NCBI RefSeq assembly: GCF_002514725.1
Contig: NZ_NTLB01000005.1
Span: 1 to 64,000, forward strand
DNA length: 64,000 nt
Reading direction: 5' to 3'
From: Mangrovitalea sediminis
Lineage (GTDB): Bacteria; Pseudomonadota; Gammaproteobacteria; Pseudomonadales; Oleiphilaceae
A model generated the notes under the pieces. That model had not been told where the DNA came from. It did not search any database and saw only the letters and a program-made list of their open reading frames with translations. Of the stretch, positions 6,737 to 14,018 are shown piece by piece; within the stretch, counting starts at the first letter, position 1, and each line of letters opens with the position of its first letter. The position numbers and the translations under genes were made by a program.

Positions 6737-7506
6737 TGACAGTGCCGGCTTCCTACCTGGGTGTTTGGCAACGCACGCTGTTGCGCACATCTGAGGGAGT
6801 GGAGGATCGAACCACACGGGTTTTCTGGATGCAGACCAGAATGCTGCATGCCGATATCCGGGTGCCGGATCCTGAGCCTCAGGACGGTGCCGGCAGGGCG
6901 CGACTGGCTGGTTTTGCCGGGCTCACCCAGGTTCGCGGCGAGCGCTGTCAATGGCACCGCCTGATCGATTTCCATCCCAATAGCGGTCAGGACATCGGCC
7001 GTATGCAGTTCATCAATAGTGAAGAGGTGCACGAGCGCGCCCTGGACGACAGCTATCTGGAAGTGTGGCAGCGACTGCCGGATTCCCGTGGTGAGACCCA
7101 GGCGCAATGGTTGCGGGCCGCCGACAAACCGGAGCGTCACGCGTGTCTGCTATTGGCCGGAGACTATTTTCTGTTTGCCGCAGACCGTCCAGAGCCACTG
7201 TCGCCGGGTGTGTCCCTCGAAACGCGTTTATCCGTCGTCGATCCGTCCCATAGCGAGAAACTGCTGGCGTTCGAGTTGTCCTTCGGGCGCATCCGGGAGG
7301 GGAGCCGTCCATGGCGTATCGATCTGTCGTCGTTGCCGGGGCGCGCCGGTCAAGCACTGGTTTCGCCCGAACCATGCGCGGATTTGAGCCGCTGGCCCTG
7401 CGAGGTGTGGGAGACGCTGGGTGTTTATCCGCCGAAGGGGGGGTGGCTGAAATCCGCCCTGCCCAGTGATGTTTTCTCTCAAGCCGATAGTCTGGTTTCC
7501 ATGTGA
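6733..7506 (+). CDS. Uncharacterised protein, HRI1-like beta-barrel candidate
   Basis: A 257-residue soluble protein, overlapping the previous stop by 4 bases (ATGA), so coupled in the operon. The N-terminal pattern SYLGVWQRTLLRT, then VFWMQTRMLHADIRVP, and a later LEVWQRL and FLFAADRPEPL, suggests two lipocalin-like beta-barrel halves as in the HRI1 family, from memory of that family and not verified. There is no signal peptide, membrane segment or recognised catalytic motif. HRI1 has no defined reaction. In this operon it could bind the substrate or an intermediate; that is a guess from position. Conserved tryptophans (W13, W32, W73) fit a ligand-binding barrel. Confidence 0.6.
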   Translation: MMTVPASYLGVWQRTLLRTSEGVEDRTTRVFWMQTRMLHADIRVPDPEPQDGAGRARLAGFAGLTQVRGERCQWHRLIDFHPNSGQDIGRMQFINSEEVHERALDDSYLEVWQRLPDSRGETQAQWLRAADKPERHACLLLAGDYFLFAADRPEPLSPGVSLETRLSVVDPSHSEKLLAFELSFGRIREGSRPWRIDLSSLPGRAGQALVSPEPCADLSRWPCEVWETLGVYPPKGGWLKSALPSDVFSQADSLVSM

Positions 7507-7594
7507 CGGAACGACCCGCTTGCGGAACGATAACTGAGTGGAATTACAGCTTAACGGAACCACTACTGATTTTGCCGAAAGAGGAGAACCTGGC

Positions 7595-8437
7595 ATGAAC
7601 GCACCGCTACAGTTGCCTGGTACCCAGGCCGTCGATAAGCCGGTCAGGCGTCGGGCTAGGATCTGGAGGATTCGGGGGGAGTTGTCGTCCCGGACCGTTG
7701 TCATTCTCGGGGCTATCGGGCTCTGTGCGCCTTTCCTGGCGTGGTGGTTATACACTGCGTTGGGCTTCGCCGATCCCATCTTTATGCCGGGACCGGGCGC
7801 TGTGCTCGAACGGATCTGGCATTGGTGGAACAACGAAGGTCTGTTGGACGATATCGGCATCAGTGTCTATCGGGTCATGGCCGCTTTCGTGATTTCCGCC
7901 GTGATTGCCTTGCCCATGGGGCTCTACATGGGCACCTACAGGCCGGTACAGGCGACGCTCGAACCCCTGATAGATTTCATTCGCTACATGCCGGCTGTCG
8001 CCTTTATTCCCCTGGTCATGCTCTGGGTGGGAATCGACGAGAGCTCGAAGATCCTGATCATTTTCATCGGAACCTTCTTTCAGATGGTCTTGATGGTCAC
8101 TGAGGACGTGAGACGAGTGCCCATGGCGCAGATAGAGGCGGCCCAGACGATGGGGGCCACCCGGGGTGAAATCATCAAGCTGGTGATCCTGCCCTCGGCA
8201 CGCCCCGCATTGCTCGATACGCTGCGTATCACTGTGGGCTGGGCCTGGACCTATCTGGTGGTGGCGGAGCTGGTGGCCGCGAACTCCGGTTTGGGCTACG
8301 CCATCCTGCGGGCCCAGCGTTATATGCATACGGATAAGATTTTCGCCGGGATTCTGCTGATCGGTCTGATCGGATTACTGACGGACCAGGCCTTTCGCTG
8401 GATTGGGCGGCGCGCATTTCACTGGCAGAAGAGGTGA
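7595..8437 (+). CDS. ABC transporter permease, NitT/TauT type
   Basis: A 280-residue inner-membrane permease with about six transmembrane helices, the first at residues 35-55. The cytoplasmic coupling loop EAAQTMGATRGEIIKLVILPSARPALL (EAA motif) lies near residues 180-206 and contacts the ATPase. It belongs to the BPD_transp_1 family used by nitrate, taurine and aliphatic sulfonate systems. Start 7595 is chosen because GAGGAGAA lies 7 bases before it; an earlier in-frame GTG at 7538 lacks such a site. Works with the binding protein at 2360 and the ATPase at 8441. Confidence 0.9.
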   Translation: MNAPLQLPGTQAVDKPVRRRARIWRIRGELSSRTVVILGAIGLCAPFLAWWLYTALGFADPIFMPGPGAVLERIWHWWNNEGLLDDIGISVYRVMAAFVISAVIALPMGLYMGTYRPVQATLEPLIDFIRYMPAVAFIPLVMLWVGIDESSKILIIFIGTFFQMVLMVTEDVRRVPMAQIEAAQTMGATRGEIIKLVILPSARPALLDTLRITVGWAWTYLVVAELVAANSGLGYAILRAQRYMHTDKIFAGILLIGLIGLLTDQAFRWIGRRAFHWQKR

Positions 8438-8440
8438 TCC

Positions 8441-9283
8441 ATGGACAAGCCTTGTATCAGTATTCGTCAGGTTGGAAAGCAGTTTGGCACGCGAACCCAG
8501 ACCATCGAGGCGCTGCGCGGGGTCAATCTCGAGGTCATGCCGAACGAGTTCATTACCTTCGTGGGCGCATCCGGGTGTGGTAAATCCACCTTGCTCCGTA
8601 TCCTCGCGGGTCTGGAAACCCACACCAGCGGCGACATCCTGTTGCGTGACCAGCCCATCGACGGCCCCGGTGTGGACCGTGCGATGGTTTTCCAGCATTA
8701 CAGTCTCTACCCCTGGCTGACGGTGATGAAAAATATTCAGTTCAGCCGCAGCCTTAAGGTGACGATGGACAGTATTCAAACCCAGGGCGATGTAGAGCGG
8801 GCAAGCGGACGGGCCGACGCACTATTGAACCTGATGGGGCTTAACGCGTTTGCGGATGCCTATCCGAATCAACTGTCCGGGGGCATGCAGCAGCGCGTCG
8901 CAATCGCCAGGGCGCTGATGCCGCGACCGGATATTCTGTTGATGGACGAACCTTTCGGGGCGCTGGATGCTCAGACCCGGGAAGTCATGCATGACCTTAT
9001 CCGGCATGTGCACCGCTTGGAAAAGACCACCATCCTATTCGTAACGCATGACGTCGAGGAGGCGATTTACCTGGGGAGTCGTATTGTGTTGATGGCACCC
9101 AGACCGGGGCGGATAGAAAATATCTATGATGTGCCGTTACCGGCGGAGCGAAATCAGGACATGAAGTTGGAGCCGGCCTTTATCGAGCTCAAACGGGAAA
9201 TACTGTCACGTATTCGCGAAACCTCTGGCGTGCAGACCGATCTCGATCAGCTCTCACGGCTGACCCAGGGGGCAGATAAGTGA
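8441..9283 (+). CDS. ABC transporter ATP-binding protein, NitT/TauT type
   Basis: A 280-residue ATPase with Walker A GASGCGKST (42-50), Q-loop MVFQHYSLYPWL, signature LSGGMQQR, Walker B DILLMDEPFGALD and switch histidine LFVTHDVEEAIYL. The last motif is typical of the NitT/TauT (SsuB/TauB) subfamily. Insertion of about 12 polar residues after the Q-loop is slightly unusual. It starts 3 bases after the permease stop and is the last gene of the riboswitch operon; a hairpin follows at 9324-9361. Confidence 0.92.
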   Translation: MDKPCISIRQVGKQFGTRTQTIEALRGVNLEVMPNEFITFVGASGCGKSTLLRILAGLETHTSGDILLRDQPIDGPGVDRAMVFQHYSLYPWLTVMKNIQFSRSLKVTMDSIQTQGDVERASGRADALLNLMGLNAFADAYPNQLSGGMQQRVAIARALMPRPDILLMDEPFGALDAQTREVMHDLIRHVHRLEKTTILFVTHDVEEAIYLGSRIVLMAPRPGRIENIYDVPLPAERNQDMKLEPAFIELKREILSRIRETSGVQTDLDQLSRLTQGADK

Positions 9284-9323
9284 GAATGACACTCGACTAG
9301 CACATGCTCTCCTGTGAAGATGG

Positions 9324-9361
9324 GCGTATCGGGCAGGCTTTCTGCCAGGCCGTGCGCCCAG
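9324..9361 (+). terminator. Possible end of the guanidine-type operon
   Basis: GGGCG (9324-9328) pairs with CGCCC (9357-9361) around an inner GGCAG-GCTTT-CTGCC stem. There is no T-run after it, so it could be a Rho-dependent end or just a 3' stabilising hairpin. Confidence 0.35.
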
Positions 9362-9496
9362 ACCTGTAATGCCATTTCCTGACCATTAGGCAGGTTTGTC
9401 GCCTCAAGGTTTCCTGCCCGTGAACGCTATAGTTTATAAGAGCACTGTCGGCGACAGGCCGGTGGATGCCAAACGTTCATCAAATGTGACAGGTAC

Positions 9497-10465
9497 ATGG
9501 CTGATCCCAACCATCCGAGTGTGCGGGTACCCGGCGATCTCCGGCAGGTCAAGCCGGAAGCCACTCCTGTCTTGCGCCAGGGGTCTTCGCCGGAACATGA
9601 AGACAGCCCTGAGACCCCAGCGAGCGATCAATTGCACTTTTCCGGCAACGATATCGCTGCCGAGGTTTCCGATGGGCCGACCGAGCGGGATGATCGCGAG
9701 CAAGAAAAACTGCTTTTCATGTCCCAGCAGCACCGTCGCCGTCAATTGTTGCGCAGCTGCGAACGTGTACTGATGATCGAGTTCGACGTGTTATCGATGC
9801 CGGATTGGCCCGATAACTTCGCGTTGCTGCAAGCCCGTCGCCGCCGCGACTACTGGCTGATGGCCGCTTCGGTATGCGCTGGCCTGTTTCTTCTGGGCAT
9901 GACCGACCTGGTGCCGGCCTGGCTGGCAGGAACGGGATTTGGTGCCTTTGCTTTGCTGTGTTTGCTGGCACTGCCTCCGGTTCGTCATGTCTTTAGTGAA
10001 CGCCTGTCCTATGCGGAATTATTGCTCGAACGCTATCGGATATTGCGCCGTGCACGGGAACATGTGCGGCACCTCGAAGGTGTTGAGGGACTGGCTTGGC
10101 AGTGTGCGCAGCTATCGGAATTCAATCCGGTTCTGCGGCACTCCCGTTTCGCCGGCCTGTTACGCTTGTCGGAAAGCGGTGCCCTGGCCGGTTCCCTGAA
10201 AACCCGCGGTCATATGAGGCTATACCTGATATTTCTACTTGAAGCCGAAAAAGGCTATACGCGCTTGCAGGAGGCTTATCTCCACGGGAGAGACCGTGCC
10301 TTGGAAGAGGGCTGGATCGAGACGCCGACGCGACGACCGGTCGGACGTGAGATGGAGCAACCCCGTACCTCGAATATAGAGGGGGCGAGTGATACGGTGG
10401 TTCGCAATAAGGATGAATCCTCGCCGTCATCCGGGGAAAGCGGGATTGCAGGCGAGGCGTCTTGA
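9497..10465 (+). CDS. Two-TM membrane protein of unknown function
   Basis: A 322-residue protein I do not recognise. Residues 1-75 are polar and probably disordered. Residues around 115-165 form two adjacent transmembrane helices separated by a short DLVPAW loop. Residues 170-270 are helical and charged and would lie on the same side as the N terminus. The last 40 residues are again low-complexity and polar. AGGT precedes the ATG. It lies 85 bases before the macro-domain gene on the same strand and could be co-transcribed. No function is offered. Confidence 0.65.
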   Translation: MADPNHPSVRVPGDLRQVKPEATPVLRQGSSPEHEDSPETPASDQLHFSGNDIAAEVSDGPTERDDREQEKLLFMSQQHRRRQLLRSCERVLMIEFDVLSMPDWPDNFALLQARRRRDYWLMAASVCAGLFLLGMTDLVPAWLAGTGFGAFALLCLLALPPVRHVFSERLSYAELLLERYRILRRAREHVRHLEGVEGLAWQCAQLSEFNPVLRHSRFAGLLRLSESGALAGSLKTRGHMRLYLIFLLEAEKGYTRLQEAYLHGRDRALEEGWIETPTRRPVGREMEQPRTSNIEGASDTVVRNKDESSPSSGESGIAGEAS

Positions 10466-10550
10466 TTTTTCTCAGGACCTTGGCGGCTGGTGGCGCCGGT
10501 TCCTGCTCCTTGCCAACGGCCGAACCCGCCTGCGCTCAGGGAGGTGTGAG

Positions 10551-11078
10551 ATGACTCGGATTGCGCTCAACGTATTACGTGGGGATATCACCAAGCTCTC
10601 TGTCGACGCTATTGTCAATGCTGCCAATGAGCACCTTGTGCCCGGCGGTGGCGTTTGCGGGGCGATTCATCGCGCCGCAGGGCCGGGGCTGGCGGCCGCC
10701 TGTCGGGACATAGGATATTGCGAAACCGGCAATGCGGTGATGACCGATGCTTTCGATTTGCCGTGCCGGTATGTGATTCACGCTGTAGGCCCGGTTTGGC
10801 ATGATGGTGCTCATAGAGAGCCTGAGCGGCTTGCCAGCTGTTATCAGCGCGCCATAGCGCTAGCCGAAGATCGCGGTCTCGCCACTATTGCTTTTCCCGC
10901 CATCAGTTGTGGCATCTTTGGCTACCCTCACGAACTGGCCGTGCCTGTCGCGATCCGCGCAGTGACTGCTGCGACGGCGTCCGCGAAGCACCTCCGCGAA
11001 GTGACCTTCTGTGTCATGGATGATGCATTGGAATCCTGTTACCGCCGATACCTTTCTCTCTTAACAAGCGCTTCATGA
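10551..11078 (+). CDS. Macro-domain ADP-ribose hydrolase (YmdB type)
   Basis: A 175-residue single macro domain. Diagnostic motifs are VNAANEHLVPGGGVCGAIHRAAG (residues 22-44, binding the distal ribose and diphosphate), YVIHAVGPVWHDG, and the second phosphate loop FPAISCGIFGYPHELA. Bacterial proteins of this type remove acetyl from O-acetyl-ADP-ribose and can release ADP-ribose from proteins. GGGAGG lies 7 bases before the ATG at 10551; the open frame runs further upstream but overlaps the previous gene and has no family sequence. The stop codon lies inside the first NtrC-like site of the amt promoter region. Confidence 0.92.
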   Translation: MTRIALNVLRGDITKLSVDAIVNAANEHLVPGGGVCGAIHRAAGPGLAAACRDIGYCETGNAVMTDAFDLPCRYVIHAVGPVWHDGAHREPERLASCYQRAIALAEDRGLATIAFPAISCGIFGYPHELAVPVAIRAVTAATASAKHLREVTFCVMDDALESCYRRYLSLLTSAS

Positions 11079-11115
11079 TGGTGCGCAATATCATTCTGTG
11101 CTTAATAATGGTGCG
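11069..11115 (+). promoter_or_regulatory. Two tandem NtrC-like enhancer sites upstream of amt
   Basis: CGCTTCATGATGGTGCG (11069-11085) and TGCTTAATAATGGTGCG (11099-11115) both carry a strong right half ATGGTGCG and a degenerate left half of the NtrC consensus TGCACC-N5-GGTGCA. They start exactly 30 bp apart, about three helical turns, so proteins on them would face the same side. They lie about 80-120 bp before the promoter-like sequence at 11193. Confidence 0.5.
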
Positions 11116-11192
11116 TTTTTGACGTCGTTATTCATCTTCGATACTGTTTCGAATCCCTTCCAGTGCCTATAAATCCCGACCGTGTTCCATTG

Positions 11193-11208
11193 TGGAACGC
11201 TTTTTGAA
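11193..11208 (+). promoter_or_regulatory. Candidate sigma-54 promoter of amt
   Basis: TGGAACGCTTTTTGAA resembles the RpoN consensus TGGCACG-N4-TTGCA with two mismatches, including GA in place of the usual GC at -12, at the correct 10-base spacing. Weaker than the promoter at 2126. It overlaps a small palindrome GTTCC-N5-GGAAC (11184-11198). Confidence 0.45.
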
Positions 11209-11327
11209 TGTAGCGCGTCGTTACGGTGCATGCCGACCCGTTCTTTTGCACCAATCATGGGCGGGATGAGGTGAAGGAAAGGCATGCCGCGCCATATAAC
11301 AGCAACGAAGCGGAGAGTGACACAATC

Positions 11328-12536
11328 GTGGAAGTCAACAGCGCAGTCCAGAGCCTGATGCAAAGCGCCAACACGCTTTTCATCCTACTCGGTGCCATCA
11401 TGGTGCTTGCGATGCATGCGGGATTCGCCTTTTTGGAGGTGGGAACCGTTCGGCACAAGAATCAGGTTAATGCCCTGGTCAAGATCATGACCGATTTCGG
11501 GGTATCCACATTAGCCTACTTTTTCATTGGCTATCACATCGCCTACGGCACCAGCTTTTTTGTCAGCGCAACGCAACTGACGGCCTCAAATGGCTATGAC
11601 CTGGTCAAGTTTTTCTTCCTGCTGACGTTTGCGGCAGCGGTCCCGGCTATCGTTTCCGGTGGTATTGCCGAGCGGGCGCGCTTCTATCCCATTCTCTTGG
11701 CCTCGACGTTGACCGTAGCCTTTATCTATCCATTTTTTGAAGGGATGGCCTGGCATGGCAATTACGGTTTGCAGGACTGGTTGCAGCACAAATTCGGTGC
11801 GCAGTTCCATGATTTTGCAGGCTCCGTGGTCGTACACGCAGTAGGTGGCTGGGTGGCCTTGGGGGCCATTCTGCTGCTGGGGCCTCGCAATGGACGTTAC
11901 AGAGGTGGAAAGGTGGTGGCCTTTGCGCCGTCCAATATCCCGTTTTTGGCGCTAGGTTCATGGATTCTGACCGTAGGCTGGTTTGGCTTTAACGTAATGT
12001 CGGCACAGACCCTGGACAGTATCAGTGGCTTGGTCGCCGTTAATAGTCTTATGGCGATGGTAGGCGGTATCGTTGTGGCGATGTTGGTCGGCCGCAGGGA
12101 TCCCGGCTTTATTCACAATGGGCCACTGGCGGGCCTGGTGGCGGTTTGCGCCGGGTCGGATCTAATGCATCCCATTGGCGCCTTGATCACGGGCGGAATT
12201 GCGGGTGCCCTTTTTGTGTACCTCTTTGAGTGGGCGCAAAACCGGATGCCGAAATTGGACGACGTGCTGGGTGTTTGGCCATTGCACGGTATGTGCGGTG
12301 TCTGGGGCGGTATCGCCGCCGGTATTTTCGGCCAGAAAGCTCTTGGCGGGCTGGGTGGGATCAGCTTCATGTCCCAGTTGTTGGGTACGCTGACCGGCGT
12401 CGTTATCGCCACGGTCGGCGGCTTTCTGGTCTATGGCGCCATCAAGCGCATTTTTGGCTTGCGGCTGAGCGCCGAGGAGGAGTTTGAAGGGGCGGACCTC
12501 AGCATTCACCATATTGGGGCAAACGCTCTGGATTAG
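11328..12536 (+). CDS. amt: Ammonium transporter
   Basis: A channel-like Amt/Mep/Rh family protein that moves ammonium across the inner membrane, with about 11 transmembrane helices. Key residues are visible: the DFAGSVVVHAVGGW segment carrying the conserved Asp and first pore histidine, and PLHGMCGVWGG carrying the second histidine of the twin-His pore. There is no obvious regulatory domain at the C terminus. I choose the GTG at 11328 (GGAG 12 bases upstream); it gives a normal N terminus of about 403 residues, whereas an in-frame ATG at 11226 would add a polar extension. No glnK (PII) gene is next to it, unlike many amtB loci. NtrC-like sites upstream suggest induction by nitrogen limitation. 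Confidence 0.92.
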   Translation: MEVNSAVQSLMQSANTLFILLGAIMVLAMHAGFAFLEVGTVRHKNQVNALVKIMTDFGVSTLAYFFIGYHIAYGTSFFVSATQLTASNGYDLVKFFFLLTFAAAVPAIVSGGIAERARFYPILLASTLTVAFIYPFFEGMAWHGNYGLQDWLQHKFGAQFHDFAGSVVVHAVGGWVALGAILLLGPRNGRYRGGKVVAFAPSNIPFLALGSWILTVGWFGFNVMSAQTLDSISGLVAVNSLMAMVGGIVVAMLVGRRDPGFIHNGPLAGLVAVCAGSDLMHPIGALITGGIAGALFVYLFEWAQNRMPKLDDVLGVWPLHGMCGVWGGIAAGIFGQKALGGLGGISFMSQLLGTLTGVVIATVGGFLVYGAIKRIFGLRLSAEEEFEGADLSIHHIGANALD

Positions 12537-12553
12537 ACGGATGTCGGACTAAC

Positions 12554-12620
12554 AAGCCCGCCTTTACAGGCTAGACTCCGCGCCCAGGTACTTTCGCGGT
12601 GTGTCTGTAAGGGCGGGCTT
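12554..12620 (+). terminator. Long compound hairpin after amt
   Basis: AAGCCCGCC (12554-12562) and TTACAG pair with CTGTAA and GGCGGGCTT (12605-12620) to form about 15 bp with one bulge. An inner CCGCG/CGCGG stem sits in the loop. TGTTGTCT follows. It is placed correctly to end the amt transcript and insulate psrA. Confidence 0.65.
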
Positions 12621-12641
12621 TGTTGTCTATGCGACCCTTTC

Positions 12642-12670
12642 TTGACATTGTCACGTATCAAACGTATGTT
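12642..12670 (+). promoter_or_regulatory. Sigma-70 promoter of psrA
   Basis: A perfect -35 TTGACA (12642-12647), a 17-base spacer and the -10 TATGTT (12665-12670). Transcription would start near 12677, so the in-frame ATG at 12679 is too early and 12709 is the likelier translation start. Confidence 0.75.
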
Positions 12671-12685
12671 TTAAACAAATGTTTG
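12659..12685. promoter_or_regulatory. PsrA-type operator overlapping the psrA -10 box
   Basis: An imperfect 27-bp palindrome contains two back-to-back boxes, CAAAC-GTAT-GTTT and AAAC-AAAT-GTTTG, each fitting the published PsrA consensus C/GAAAC-N2-4-GTTTG/C. It covers the -10 region and the start of transcription, so bound PsrA would block its own gene. Confidence 0.72.
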
Positions 12686-12708
12686 TTCCGACCAGTCAGC
12701 GGGTAGCA

Positions 12709-13368
12709 ATGGCGCAGTCAGATACGGTGGACCGCATTCTTGATGCGGCTGAAGAGTTGTTCGCAGAGCGGGGATTCTCCGAGACGTCGTTGCGGATGAT
12801 TACCAGCAAGGCGAAGGTCAATCTTGCCGCAGTGAACTACCACTTCGGGTCCAAGAATGCGTTGATCCATGCGGTGTTCGCGCGCTTCCTGACGCCTTAC
12901 TGCGAAACGCTGGAGCATTCCTTCGACAATCTGGAGACAACGCTGGGTGGGCAGGCGCCGACTCTGGAAGCGTTGCTCAGCGCCTTGATGGAAAGCGCGA
13001 TTCGAATGCCTCATCGCAATGCCTATGGCATTTCGATATTCATGCGCCTGTTAGGTCTGGCATACACCCAATCCCAGAGCCACCTGCGTCATTTCCTCGA
13101 GAACGAATATAGCGCGACCTTCTCGCGCTTTATGCGCCTGCTGAAAGAAGCCACGCCTCAATTGAGTGCCGTGGACCGCTATTGGCGGATTCAGTTTATG
13201 CTGGGTGCTACCGCCTTCACCATGTCGAGCAGCCAGGCCCTGAGTGACATCCTCCAGAATAAGCTGGGTGTCGAGACCCGGGTGGAGGAGATTGTCTCCC
13301 GGCTGGTACCCTTCCTTGCCGCAGGAATGCAGGCCCGTCCCAACAGCCCCCTGTCCCAGTCAGCCTGA
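12709..13368 (+). CDS. psrA: TetR-family regulator PsrA
   Basis: A 219-residue TetR protein. Its N terminus MAQSDTVDRILDAAEELFAERGFSETSLRMITSKAKVNLAAVNYHFGSK is split over a helix-turn-helix at roughly residues 28-47 and nearly matches Pseudomonas PsrA. PsrA senses long-chain fatty acids, represses its own gene and beta-oxidation genes, and in Pseudomonas activates rpoS. The C-terminal ligand domain (residues 60-205) is less conserved. The start at 12709 follows from the promoter position and the PsrA N terminus. The neighbourhood (nagZ, MTI phosphorylase, mfd, gap, nqr) is also that of psrA in Pseudomonas aeruginosa. Confidence 0.92.
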   Translation: MAQSDTVDRILDAAEELFAERGFSETSLRMITSKAKVNLAAVNYHFGSKNALIHAVFARFLTPYCETLEHSFDNLETTLGGQAPTLEALLSALMESAIRMPHRNAYGISIFMRLLGLAYTQSQSHLRHFLENEYSATFSRFMRLLKEATPQLSAVDRYWRIQFMLGATAFTMSSSQALSDILQNKLGVETRVEEIVSRLVPFLAAGMQARPNSPLSQSA

Positions 13369-13447
13369 CCGCCGTATAACCGCGCGTTGCGTAGTGGGGG
13401 GACTCCGGTCTACCCTTGGCCGGATAGCAGCTTATCCTGAGGCGTCC

Positions 13448-13945
13448 ATGCCACCTTCGGCATCCGATCTGACTGTGTTGATCGATATTTCACAACAGTG
13501 CCTGACCGTTCAACAGGACGGTGTCCCCGTGCGCTCGTATTCGGTGTCTACGGCGAGAAATGGCCCGGGAGAACAGATGGGCTCTGGCTGTACGCCTCGT
13601 GGTCGGCATTATATCCGCGCCTGTATCGGCGCGGGCCAACCCGAGGGCACAGTCTTTGTCGGTAGACGGCCGACGGGAGAACGTTATTCAGCGGCTCTGG
13701 CACAACGATATCCCGAGCGTGACTGGATATTGAGTCGTATCCTCTGGTTGTGTGGCCGGGAGCCGGGTATCAACCGCCTCGGACAGGTCGACTCGCAGCG
13801 GCGTTTCATTTACATTCACGGCACGCCGGACGACCAGCCTATGGGCGTCGCTCTTTCGCACGGATGCGTCCGAATGCGTAACCGTGATGTCGTCGAACTC
13901 TTTGATCTGGTCCGTCCCGGAACGTCTGTTGTGATCCGGGAGTAA
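13448..13945 (+). CDS. YkuD-type L,D-transpeptidase
   Basis: A 165-residue protein that is almost wholly one YkuD domain. The catalytic signature is present: IHGTPDDQPMG with the first histidine (near residue 122), then LSHGCVRM with the nucleophile cysteine near residue 141. Such enzymes make or edit 3-3 cross-links in peptidoglycan or attach proteins to it. No signal peptide is visible from the chosen ATG, which has GAGG upstream; an in-frame extension overlaps psrA and does not add one. It sits just before nagZ, another murein gene. Either export is non-classical or it acts on cytoplasmic muropeptides. Confidence 0.88.
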   Translation: MPPSASDLTVLIDISQQCLTVQQDGVPVRSYSVSTARNGPGEQMGSGCTPRGRHYIRACIGAGQPEGTVFVGRRPTGERYSAALAQRYPERDWILSRILWLCGREPGINRLGQVDSQRRFIYIHGTPDDQPMGVALSHGCVRMRNRDVVELFDLVRPGTSVVIRE

Positions 13946-14018
13946 ACCGCTCGATCTCCCGGCGTTCGGCACTGGCCGGATCCACACCATTATCGTTTGA
14001 GACAGGTTGAGGAGCGAC

